The position numbers were made by a program, and so were the translations under genes. This document shows, one piece after another, positions 10,543 through 20,602 of a stretch of 64,000 bases of DNA. The DNA is from Dryas octopetala (lineage: Eukaryota > Streptophyta > Magnoliopsida > Rosales > Rosaceae), in NCBI GenBank assembly GCA_963921425.1, contig OY992833.1, positions 21,537,454 to 21,601,453 on the forward strand, read 5' to 3'. The notes beneath the pieces are model-generated. The model was not told the origin of the DNA. It saw only the letters and a list, made by a program, of their open reading frames with translations, and made no database searches. Within the stretch, counting starts at the first letter, position 1. Each line of letters opens with the position of its first letter.

Positions 10543-11250
10543 CTAATGGTTTCCATGCAAGTATTCCTCATGTACAATCATCAATTGTTCTGCCACCTGC
10601 TTGAATTGCAAAATTTCATCAACATATATAATCTCAACAATAAGTTGAAGCAGAAACACATAAAAGTTAATGGGAAATGAATAAAACCATTCCTACCTAT
10701 TTTTTATACCACATGTACACATTGCTAATACATATGTATCTCATTTCTAATATCTAGCATTTACTTGTGAAAATTTACCTCCTCTATGCTTCCGTCCTCA
10801 ATGTCTGTGTTGAGGGAGAGAATCATACGTTCATGTAAGAAATTTTCGAGATCTTCCACGTAACGTGGTGCTGCACATTTGTTATTGTAATTATTATTAC
10901 ATAATATATTAGCAAAGATATATGTATAATCTGAGATACGTATGCATATGTAAGTGAATGAATCAAATTTCAGTGTAGAAGTTAAAACCTTTGGATTGAG
11001 AGAACCAAGAGAAAATATCGGCAGACAGTTGTTGGGCTTTCAGGGTGGAGTCTCGGCCACCCCACTGGTTCTGGACCGCCATTTCCAGGCCGTTCCATCG
11101 GGAAAGAACCGACGAGATGCCCTCTCCAAGTAGTTTGAGGTCATGAGAGACAGCGTGATGATGATGATGATCAGCTGCAGGCTTTTCCACGGTAGAAGAT
11201 AGACTACTCACACGTCCTCCGTTGATGGATTCCATGGAAGTAGGCCCCAC
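10543..11250 (-). CDS. TSR2-like pre-rRNA processing protein, short C-terminus
   Basis: Exons 11250-10989, 10870-10779 and 10596-10543 (TAG stop) join in phase to give 135 residues. TSR2 escorts the small-subunit ribosomal protein eS26 to pre-ribosomes and is nuclear. The core signature is present: a helix ending GISSVLSRWNGLEMAVQ, then QWGGRDSTLKAQQLSADIF, then a second helical part with DLENFL and EDGSIEE, and VAEQLMIVHEEYLHGN. Plant relatives continue from this point with a linker, a long Asp/Glu tract and a conserved end with DDGWTMV; none of that follows the TAG. Residues 25-36 include a run of five His. The start at 11250 is the first Met; Met6 (11235) is an alternative. A CT tract lies about 110 bp upstream. 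It could be a shortened working gene or a decaying copy. Confidence 0.72.
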
Positions 11251-11352
11251 CGTTCGATCGGACAGCCCTGCGTAGCTTGCTCTCTCCCCTCAAGGAAAAC
11301 CCAACTCTCTGATATTCCTCTCTTTCTCTCTCGGTGTCGAACCAACAGATAT

Positions 11353-11357
<5 letters not shown>

Positions 11358-11406
<49 letters not shown>
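11358..11406. repeat. (GA)n microsatellite upstream of the TSR2-like gene
   Basis: About 24 GA units, which read as CT on the gene's strand and end 108 bp before its ATG. CT tracts are common in plant 5' leaders. Confidence 0.95.
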
Positions 11407-11407
<1 letters not shown>

Positions 11408-12692
11408 CTTGAGGCTAATTGGGTTTTGAGTCTTTTGACTGTGTCAGCATATATGAGAAAGCTCGGAATGTTTGGAGTGAACAGAGAAAGACTCGGGGAA
11501 GTTTGAGATGGATGTGAGAATGAGGAAAAACTTGGCATCTGTGAAAACTAATACACAAATACAGAATGTCAATTCGACATTTTTAAAACAATATTATTCA
11601 CTCAATTTAATTCAATAAGGAACTTTTGGTGTGCCTTGCCCAATTTGGTAATTGGATTAGGTTCAAGTTAATTACTTATTCATGCATGGTCCAGGTGAGT
11701 TGTATGCTTAGCTTTCTTTCCTTAACTGCTGAAATTCTATAATTTATTGTAAATATTTAGGGAAAAGACAAATATTAAGGGTCTCGCACGTACAAAGTTG
11801 TTTCTATGTAACAGCGTTTTTGTTGGTAACGCTTTTGTGGTAGATACACATAAAATTTCATTAAAAATTCAACGAAAGCGTTTTTGTTATCCTAAAAAGC
11901 ATTTTTAGTTATGAATCCGATTGATTCCAACTTTACATGCAAGGACTCAATTCTCCTTACTAGTAAATGATAGTTTGATACGTGTATACAAAATGGCAAA
12001 GCTAACTTCCTATAGGTGGAGGAGCCAAGACACATGTTTTTCAAAATTTTATGAAGCACAATATATATAACTGCAATCCTTTTAAATATACGAAAGGAAC
12101 TGTAAGAGATTAATTTGGTCGGGAGGTGGGGTGTTCATGGCCACTGCAGGCCTATATGTGGCTCCGCCCCTGTGTATATAACCTGACCTAAACTGTAGGC
12201 AATGACTGTGTCAATGGATCTCACTAAAAAAAATTTCAAAACTTTTTTTGGCTAATGGATCGAGACACTCTTTGCATTGCTCTGTTCTGCACACACAAAC
12301 AAACTCAAACTTCAGTAATTGAACCATATAAGTACTTAATAGAAGTAGGTGGCAATAACTAACTCAACTCGAACTCTGCATAAAGTTAGCAGGTTTTGAT
12401 TTACCTTATTTAATACAAACCTGTATATGACGCGATTTACTAACATAAATACTAAATAGGTCAAGTCAGTGTCAAACACAAATCACCAAATTATAACGCA
12501 ATAAATTGATTTAACTACTATTATATAAAGAAAAATGACTAATTATTTTCATTTCTTGATATGTATTGTGGGAAGTGGGAACCCTGGAATATTACTAATT
12601 ATTATTTATGATTTGACCAGTATAAAGGTTAAAGTGAATTTTTCTTTGTCTTAACTCTTAATTAGGTGCATCTAAGGGTGTCAATTTATAAT
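11407..12692. other. Intergenic stretch with a possible degraded hAT-like scrap
   Basis: AT-rich and non-coding. About 12014-12172 begins AGGTGGAGGAGCC and ends GGCTCCGCCCCTG. These are imperfectly inverted and typical of hAT termini, so a MITE of about 160 bp is possible. Nothing else stands out. Confidence 0.35.
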
Positions 12693-13342
12693 GAGTGCTG
12701 TTATTTGTACACTCATTTTCTTTGTTTACGCATCCTTTTCTCCTATTCCTACATACTCCATAAAATTTTTAAAATTTTACAATTTCTAAAAAACCACCCA
12801 CAAAATTCCAAAATATCCATACCCAAAAAAAGAAAAAAAAACACACACACACACATCCACAGCCAACCCAGCTCGATTCCACCCCTGCACATTCACAGCC
12901 AACCCACCCCACCCCCTGCACCCCATAGCCAACCTAGGTAATCGCCGGAGTTCCTCCTCTCTCTCTGTCTCTCTCCTTCTCCTTCTCCTTCTCCTTCTCT
13001 TTCTCTTCCTCTCTCCCTATTGCACCCTCCTTGCCGGAAGGGAAGGGAGGCCGACAACTTTGCCGGTCCCCAGTTCAGAAGTTTCTAACCTCCGATTTGG
13101 GGGCCGACAAGGAGGGTGTGAAAGGGAGAGGAAGAGAAAGAGAAAGAAAGAGAGAGAGAGTGCGCCAACCACTGGCGATGAGGGTGACGGCAGGGTGATA
13201 AGAGTTATGGGTGGAGGTTGGAGTCTTATGTGGTTTGTTGGTTTTTTTTTTTTAAATAATATTTGTCCTTTATGGTAATTTAAAATTGAAGTAAATTTGT
13301 AATTTTTTAAATTAAAAAGGAGAGAAAAAAGATACAGCACTC
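12693..13342. mobile_element. hAT-like MITE, 650 bp
   Basis: The left end GAGTGCTGT and the right end ACAGCACTC are inverted. The flanks TTTATAAT (12685-12692) and TTTGTAAT (13343-13350) form an 8-bp target-site duplication with one change. The left end runs on as TATTTGTACAC, close to the ends of the elements at 1-679 and 35661-36709, so I place all three in one family. The inside is non-coding with CA, CT and GA tracts. It ends 250 bp before the MEF11 start. Confidence 0.72.
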
Positions 13343-13591
13343 TTTGTAATAGATGATAGTATCAAATAATAATTTTTTATTTTATTTTGACTGTCTTTAG
13401 GAAAAAGTACACGCATGTCAAGTATCTTCGTCTTTGCTAAAGCAAGACGGACTAGTACAGAGTTTAATCAAACAGTCTTCAACGAAAGAAAGCCCTGTGC
13501 TTCTGTGAAGAAATATCACAAACACTCTTCATGCTTCTCTAACTTGAGCCCCAACTCAGTCCCCTCCCAACCATGACTGTAACTACCAACA

Positions 13592-15827
13592 ATGCCATTC
13601 CTCACTCCCAACTCGCTCGCCTCCCTCGTCGAATCGGCCGTGTCGACTCACTCTCCTCTGCTGGGCCGAGCCGCGCATGCCCAGATGATCAGGATCCTCG
13701 ACCCCCCTCTCCCCTCCTTCCTCTCCAACCACCTCGTCAACATGTACTCCAAACTCGACCTCCCCAACTCAGCCCAACTCGTCCTCCAACTCAACCCCTC
13801 CCGCTCTGTCGTCACCTGGACCTCCCTCATTGCCGGCTTTGTCCAAAACGGTCATTTCGCCTCCGCCATCCTCAACTTCGCTAACATGCGCCGGGAGTCC
13901 ATCCAGCCCAATGACTTCACCTTCCCCTGCGCCTTCAAGGCCTCCGCTTTGCTCCGCTTGCCCGTCACCGGAAAACAGGTCCACGCGCTTGCGGTCAAGG
14001 CCGGGCAGATATGCGACGTCTTTGTTGGGTGCAGTGCTTTCGATATGTACTGCAAAACGGGTCTCCGAGACGAGGCTCGGAAAGTGTTCGACGAAATGCC
14101 TCAGAGAAACCTTGCCACGTGGAATGCGTACATGTCAAATGCAGTGCTTGACGGGCGGCCGCTCAATGCCGTTTACAAGTTCATTGAGTTTCTTCGTGCA
14201 GGTGGGGAGCCTAATTCGATTACTTTCTGTGCGTTTCTCAATGCGTGTTCGGATACATCGGATTTGGAGCTTGGAAGACAACTACATGGGTTTGTGATGC
14301 GATGTGGGTTTGGAAAAGACGTGTCGGTTCTGAATGGGCTCATTGATTTTTACGGGAAGAGTAGGGAGATTGGGTCTTCTATGATGGTTTTTGATAGAAT
14401 TGGTCAGCGAAATGAGGTTTCTTGGTGCTCTATGGTGGCTGCATATGTACAAAATGATGAGGAGGAGAAGGCTTGTGAGTTATTTTTGCGTGGTACGAAA
14501 GAAGGGGTTGAACCGACTGATTTCATGGTTTCGAGTGTCTTAAGTGCTTGTTCTGGGCTTGCATGGCTTGAACAGGGTAGGTCAGTCCATGCACTTGCCG
14601 TGAAGGCGTGTGTGGAGGGAAATATCTTTGTTGGGAGTGCACTTGTTGACATGTATGGAAAATGTGGGAGTGTAGAAGATGCCGAGCGTGCCTTCAACGA
14701 GATGCCTTCAAGGAACTTGATCACTTGGAACGCAATGATCGGCGCATATGCGCATCAAGGACATGCCAACATGGCTTTGGCATTGTTTGTGGAAATGAGC
14801 GTCGGAAGTCGAGAGTTTAAACCAAATTATGTTACGTTGGTGTGTGTATTATCGGCGTGTAGTAGAGCAGGGGCTGTGCAAATGGGCATGCAGATTTTTG
14901 AGTCAATGAAAGCAAGGTATGGAGTTGAACCAAGGGCAGAGCATTATGCATGTGTTGTGGACTTGCTCGGGCGAGCTGGGATGGTAGAGCGCGCTTATGA
15001 GTTCATTACAAAGATGCCAATTCGCCCAACAATTTCCATTTGGGGAGCTCTTCTAGGGGCTTGTAAAATGTACAAGAAACCAGAATTGGGGAAGATTGCA
15101 GCTGACAAGTTATTTCAACTTGATCCTAATGACTCTGGCAACCATGTGGTGCTTTCTAACATGTTTGCAGCTGCTGGCAGGTACTAAAAAGCCTATTTAT
15201 AGTATTGTGAGGCTATGGTATTGATGTTCCATTACACACATCAATGACATCATAGGGTTGATTTGGGAGCCTAAGAGTGATTGTTTTGCTTTTATTATTG
15301 TGGTCCTTTTCCCACTTGTATTTGATTAAATTGATTTGTGTTTGACAATGAATGAATGCAGGTGGGAGGAAGCCACTCTTGTGAGGAAGGAGATGAAAGA
15401 TGGTGGGATCAAAAAGGGTGCAGGCTGCAGTTGGGTCGCGGTCAAGAACATAGTCCACGTCTTCCAAGCGAAAGACACCTCCCATAAAAGGAATTCTGAG
15501 ATTCAGGCAATGCTAAGCAAGTTAAGGAGTCAAATGAAGGAAGCTGGGTACATTCCCGACACCAATTTCGCCCTATTTGATTTGGAAGAAGAAGAGAAAG
15601 TATCAGAAGTATGGTACCACAGTGAGAAGATTGCCCTTGCATTTGGGCTCATTGCTATCCCTCCAGGGTTGCCTATAAGGATTAACAAAAACCTTAGGAT
15701 CTGTGGAGATTGCCATGGTGCAATCAAATTCATATCTGGCATTGTAGGTAGAGAAATTATTGTGAGAGATAACAATCGTTTTCATCGCTTTAGAGATGGT
15801 CATTGCTCGTGTAAAGATTTTTGGTGA
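13592..15827 (+). CDS. MEF11: MEF11/LOI1-type mitochondrial RNA editing factor (PPR-DYW)
   Basis: Exon 1 is 13592-15180, the intron 15181-15361 and exon 2 15362-15827, for 684 residues. The Arabidopsis protein At4g14850 (MEF11, also LOI1) is 684 as I recall, and similarity is continuous. It is a PLS-class pentatricopeptide protein; the repeats bind single-stranded RNA and specify C-to-U editing sites in mitochondrial transcripts. In Arabidopsis these include cox3, nad4 and ccb203 sites, and loss alters sensitivity to lovastatin. After the repeats come the E region (AAGRWEEAT, then GAGCSWVAV) and a complete DYW deaminase domain with HSEK (catalytic HxE), CGDCH and CSCKDFW. The last residues are DFW instead of DYW. 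A second ATG in another frame (13573) is not used. The intron is real: reading through it stops within two codons, while splicing restores the conserved E-domain sequence. A dead partial copy lies at 832-2221. Confidence 0.96.
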
Positions 15828-15905
15828 TGAATTCATATCTTATAACCATTTTTTTGCTGTTGTTGAGCTTTCTACCAAGAAATTGACCCATGCATATTTT
15901 AAATA

Positions 15906-16294
15906 GGTTTTTTTTTTTATCACCAATGACCCCTTATCTTTGCCGCAATCATCAACATGCCCTCTAACCTTTCGATTTGATCATTGTGGTGCCTAATTTT
16001 TATATTCACAAATTAATGTGGCCCTCACGCTCAATTTCATGAGGAATCTAGTAAAAAAATAATTACATGCAAGTATGCAACACACATGACTAACTTTTTA
16101 AGGTCAAATTCATCAAACTATTATGTGCACTTCATGTGATCATTTTTTATAAAAAAAATTTAATATAATTGAACGTGAGTGCCATATTGATGTGCGGAGA
16201 TAAAAGTTGTGAATCTCATTGATTGAATTGAAAGGTTGGGGCAATGTGGATGATAGGGATAAAGATAAGGGGTCACCGGTGATAAAAAAAAACC
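15906..16294. mobile_element. MITE, 389 bp, just after MEF11
   Basis: The terminal inverted repeats are about 75 bp, starting GGTTTTTTTTTTATCACC. The inner arms contain GACCCCTTATCTTTG and its inverted partner. The flanks TTTTAAATA and TTCTAAATG could be a worn 9-bp target-site duplication. It starts 78 bp after the MEF11 stop codon and may lie in that gene's 3' UTR. A truncated copy travels with the pseudogene at 2299-2617. Confidence 0.7.
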
Positions 16295-16482
16295 TTCTAA
16301 ATGATATAAGGTGCTTTTAAAAAAATAAATCAGACAATTAGTACTAAATAAAAACAGGAAAAACAAAAAATCTTTCTACGACGTCGTGTTCACATCCTAA
16401 AGTAGCTTTAGCCTTTAGCAATAAGACCACCAGTCACTGCCTCACTCCCCCAAACAGCTTACCAAATACAACAACAGAAGAA

Positions 16483-19093
16483 ATGGCAGCAGCAGTAGCA
16501 GAAGGAGCGAGTCTCAACCATATTTCCAGAGAATCCTCCGACATTCGGCAACTCGCTGATTTCTACAAAGAGGTCCTTCAAGCTTCCAACTTTTCTTCTT
16601 CTTCTTCATTTTTTTATAATCGTTTTTATGTTAACAAGCTAATTAGTAATGAACTCAATTTGATTGATATTATGTGGTGGTTGTAGATATTTGGGTTCGA
16701 GGAGATAGAGAGCCCAAACTTTGTGGAATTCAAGGTGATATGGCTGAATTTACCCTCAGCTTTTGCTATGCACCTCATCGAGAGGAACCCAAATTACAAG
16801 CTTCCAGAAGGCCCCTGGAGCGCCACGTCACCGGTCGCTGACCCGAGCCATCTCCCCAGAGGCCACCATATCTGCTTCTCTGTCTCTAACTTCCACTCCT
16901 TTGTCCAAACCCTCAAGGTACACATCCATTTTCAGCTACCCTTTTGTAATATTTATGATTTGGGATTCATTTTTTATTGTTACTGTGATTTGGGTATAAA
17001 ACAGAGTTGTAGTTTGTGCAGTTTGATTGTTAAGATTTAAATTGGGTGGTGGTTATGGGCTTTTATAGTGAAAATCTTGATGGATTGTAGTCTAGAAATA
17101 TGAACTGAAATCATAGATTAAGTCTTTGTCTGTTATATGTATGATATAAGTTGCTGTTTTTGTTTGCTCATCTTCCTCCTCGTATTTTCATCCGAAGTCT
17201 TGAGCATGCTTCACTTTCCTTCTTCTGCCCTGGTTCTTCATTTCCACTTTATATACATGCTCATATCATCATATGAACTGATAGTAATATGAACTTATGT
17301 ATATAATAATGAATCGAAACAGAGCACATATGACATTCAGATGCCGGAAGATTCATATAGTGGAAGTTCTTGGCTTCAAAATCAAACACATATACATAAA
17401 TTGTGGGAGGAATTAGGAAAAAAAAAAAAAAAAAGAAACTTAAACCTTTTGGCCTTTCTTACAGTTACACCACTCGTTTAATGCATATGATTGGATTGGA
17501 TTGGATTGAATAAATGACTAGATTCATGTGTATATAAGGAAAAAAATGGAGGGTGTCTTCTAAGTTGAAGGAAGAAGATGGACTAGCCATAAGGGGAAAC
17601 TTATCCCCAGTAATCCCACCATTTTTGTGGGGATTGGAAGGGATAATTTTCCCCTTATGATTAATCCATCTTCTTCCTTCAAGTTAGAAACTTCTTCCTT
17701 GAATGCACATGAATTTAGTCATTTATCTTATCCAATCCAATCTTGTACATCAAACGAGGCCCAAATGAGAGAGTGGGAAACGACTAGTTATCCTCATGAC
17801 CTCATCCATCACTTGCTAGAAATTCAATGTTTATTATTCCGTTTTTGCTTTTTGTTTTGGGATGGAAATTGGAAAAGCTGTAAGCATATATTTTTTTTCT
17901 CCTAGAGATGGAAGTTGGATTTGAAAAATAGGCTTAAATAAAATAGGTTCCGATCTTTGTTCAGAAGGGGCTAAGGCAAACACCTTGCTTGCCTCTCCTC
18001 TTGGGCCAACCCTAGTTCAAAGCTTTTGCATCGTTGTTTCTTTTTGGTATTTTCTCTACCTCTCTTTGAGGGAAGTTGTCTGAATAAATTTTGTTGTGCA
18101 GGAAAAGGGAATTCAGACTTTTGAGAGGTCCCTACCTGATGGTAAGGTCAAGCAAGTCTTTTTCTTTGATCCAGACGGTAAGCTTTTCTAATCACAATTA
18201 TTGTATAATGTTGGTTTCAAGATTGAAAATTAAGTGAGAGCTGTTTACTTTGAATTTAAATTTTATATTCTTTTGTTCCAAGGTGTTGCAATTCTGTGTT
18301 TGCTTGCAATTTGCATATTCTTGATGAAAAATAATGACAGGATCCACATGTTCTGTTTCAAAACTAATTGAAAAAATTAAACGCAGTATTGAACTGCATA
18401 CCTAATTTTGAAGATGAAAGATCCTCTTGCAGAAAAAACATGTTTAATCTTTTTTCAGCTCTTTATGAATTCATATTACAGATGATAGATTTCTGATCTT
18501 TCTGTACATATATGCACGGGGGTTGGACCATTTTAATATCTTATAATAACTGTTGAAAAGTGGGTAATTCCATCAACCACCACCCATTCTCAAACAGTAA
18601 TCACTTATAGGAAGATATTTATTCATAATTTCATACTTTGTAACAGAATAATAAAATTTTTGAAATTTTGCTTTTTCAAATTTGATACATTGGCATGTGT
18701 GAAATTGAAAATCTTCTTTCAAATTCAATACATGGCAATCTTTGAGTAGCTAGTTATACCATATCAGTGTGACCACATGGAATGACTGTCCTATAGAAGT
18801 TTTTTTTTCCTGTGAAGATGGGTTATAACTACTATATCAGCACATTCTCTCATAAATGGATGGTTATGATGAATTTAAATTAAAATGGTCCAACTTAGTT
18901 CATTATTAAGACCGTTTTTCTTGTAATTCTTTCCCTTGAGTGCTGATTAATTGTAATCTTTGTGATACATTTGATTTGAAGTTGTTCCATACAATACAGG
19001 TTTTTACTTTTGACCAAAAGAATCTTTATTTTTAATTTTTTTTTTTCCATACTTTATTGTGCAGGAAATGGATTGGAGGTTGCAAGCCGATGA
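16483..19093 (+). CDS. Glyoxalase I / VOC superfamily protein
   Basis: Four exons, 16483-16572, 16687-16917, 18102-18177 and 19065-19093, give 141 residues in phase. It is a single-domain vicinal-oxygen-chelate protein, like the small plant proteins annotated as lactoylglutathione lyase family (Arabidopsis At2g32090 type, from memory). Likely metal ligands lie at the family positions: His13 in LNHIS, His59 in MHLIE, His91 in HHICF and Glu137 in GLEVA. No transit peptide is obvious. Being one domain it would act as a dimer. True glyoxalase I activity on the hemithioacetal of methylglyoxal is not shown by the sequence, and VOC proteins have many reactions. The donor after exon 1 is GTCCTT, a weak site, but it alone restores the conserved YKE-IFGF junction. 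Intron 2 is 1184 bp and carries a MITE. Confidence 0.88.
17473..17758. mobile_element. Hairpin MITE in intron 2 of the VOC gene
   Basis: The 286-bp stretch is an imperfect inverted repeat almost to its middle. The left arm (CTCGTTTAATGC, then GGATTGGATTGAATAAATGAC) pairs with the right arm (GTCATTTATCTTATCCAATCC, then CATCAAACGAG). The central loop is about 30 bp near 17610-17640. No reading frame is meaningful. Confidence 0.7.
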
Positions 19094-19900
19094 GCTCCAA
19101 AGCAACACAGAGGACTTCTCCAAATTGTAGCGTACATTTATATGAAGCAGACAGTCAGTAGATTTCCATGGACAGTAAGTTGCGATAATTGTTTTCATCT
19201 CTGCAGTTGTGAGTCTTGTTACTCAAGTCTTCATGTTTGTATGATGTTAAATCTGTTCTGGATAGACATCAGGTGCTATCCAAGCTTGGCAATGCGGATT
19301 GCATAATATGATAGGGGAATATTTAGACGTGGCAGAAGTTGAATGCACTTCTTGTAACCATGTGACACCAGAAATGGAATATTATTTGCTTGTCATAAAA
19401 GTATACGCAAAATGACGTACACTCTAAAATCAGCTTAATTTTATTTCCTTGTGGCTTAGGCGTATGAGTTATGGCTAGAGAACACTGTGCTCTTTGATTG
19501 CATCACAAGCAATGTGTCCCGTCGTGATTTATTTCGAACATATTATTGAAGACAAAGTAAAACATCAAGTTCATTGCCAAAAAGTGATTGATTTTTTGGG
19601 TTGATAAAAATTCGTAAACAGAGCAAATTATATTGGCTGAAAACCTAGTAATTTGACTATATATAGCCCATCCATTTTCTAGATTCTTTATTAGTGGTGT
19701 ACAATAATTCATGGAATCAATAATTAAAATTAACAATTTCAATAAAAATCGAAAAGAAAATTAGAGTACTATAAACTGAGAGTGATTACTGGATGAGCAA
19801 ATGCTGGCACCTGGCCATATATAAATGGCATGGAAGTGTCGCCAAGCTTCGAAACGGTGGACTGTTGGTTCTGACCGAAGCGAACACAAGAGCTGCCTGC
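19094..19900. other. Spacer between the VOC and LEA genes
   Basis: It contains the VOC 3' UTR region and the upstream part of the LEA promoter. No other gene is supported. Confidence 0.5.
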
Positions 19901-19906
19901 AGCTGC

Positions 19907-20010
19907 CACGTGTACTGCCACAATGAAACTGCATGTCCTGTCTTTGTCTTGCCACGTGTCTAAGATAGTCACGTGCCACTTACATTCCATAGCTGTGTGA
20001 CCTATATAAA
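19907..20010 (+). promoter_or_regulatory. LEA promoter: three CACGTG boxes and a TATA box
   Basis: CACGTG occurs at 19907-19912, 19953-19958 and 19970-19975. The first two sit in GCCACGTGT contexts typical of ABA-response elements. TATATAAA is at 20003-20010, 65 bp before the ATG of the LEA gene. The set fits ABA- and seed-maturation-controlled expression through bZIP factors. That is inference from motifs and gene family. Confidence 0.7.
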
Positions 20011-20074
20011 CTGTAGCTCCTCCAGTCGTACGTATATGAAAGCTATCCATTGCAAAAGCTTTGAATTGTGAAAA

Positions 20075-20602
20075 ATGAGCCAGGAACAGCCACGGAGGCC
20101 TCAAGACAAGAAGGAGGCGGTGAAATACGGCGACGTTTTCGATGTCGGCGGCGACCTCGCAGGCAAGGCCGTTGCACCGCAAGACGCCGCCATGATGCAG
20201 ACCGCCGAAAGTATGTTGTTGGGGCAGACCCAGAAGGGCGGTTCAGCCGCTGCCATGCAGGCCGCCGCAAGCCGGAACGAAAGAGCTGGTGTTGTCGGTC
20301 ATGGAGATGCTTCCGATGTGGTCGGAAACCAAGGTGTCTCTGTTACAGAGACTGACGTCCCTGGAAAGCGCATAATCACTGAATCAGTAGGCGGACAGGT
20401 TGTTGGGCAGTATGTGCAGCCTACCCCGTTGCAGCAGGCAGGTACAGGGGGGTTTATGCAGCAGAACGCAATAACCATAGGTGAAGCACTGGAGGCCTCC
20501 GCCCAAACAGCCGGCAACAAGCCGATTGATGAAAGCGACGCCGGTGGCGTGGCTGCCTCTGTCAGGGCAGCTGCTAGGCTCAATGAGAGTGCAAACATAT
20601 GA
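20075..20602 (+). CDS. LEA D-34 / seed maturation protein (SMP family), internally shortened
   Basis: One uninterrupted frame of 175 residues. These are hydrophilic late-embryogenesis proteins that build up in drying seeds and are thought to protect cell contents. SMP unit 1 spans about residues 11-65 (YGDVFDVGGDLAGK to AAAMQAAASRN). A linker follows with VTETDVPGKRIITE and GGQVVGQYV. Then comes ITIGEALEASAQTAGNKPIDESDA, the first half of SMP unit 2, joined directly to GGVAASVRAAARLNE, the last part of SMP unit 3. Typical D-34 proteins are about 260 residues with three full units, so roughly 85 residues are missing in frame. The DNA is continuous across the join with no splice-site pair needed. 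ATG 20075 has the usual D-34 start MSQEQPRRP. Confident of family; function of the short form is unknown. Confidence 0.93.
   Translation: MSQEQPRRPQDKKEAVKYGDVFDVGGDLAGKAVAPQDAAMMQTAESMLLGQTQKGGSAAAMQAAASRNERAGVVGHGDASDVVGNQGVSVTETDVPGKRIITESVGGQVVGQYVQPTPLQQAGTGGFMQQNAITIGEALEASAQTAGNKPIDESDAGGVAASVRAAARLNESANI

Noticed and set aside
11290..11538. Minus-strand Ser-Leu repeat peptide upstream of TSR2
   Set aside because: Translation of the CT microsatellite; it lies in the leader or promoter region and does not join the TSR2 exons.
13573..14297. Overlapping frames in MEF11 exon 1
   Set aside because: Alternative frames of a GC-rich coding exon; only the frame starting at 13592 has PPR motifs.
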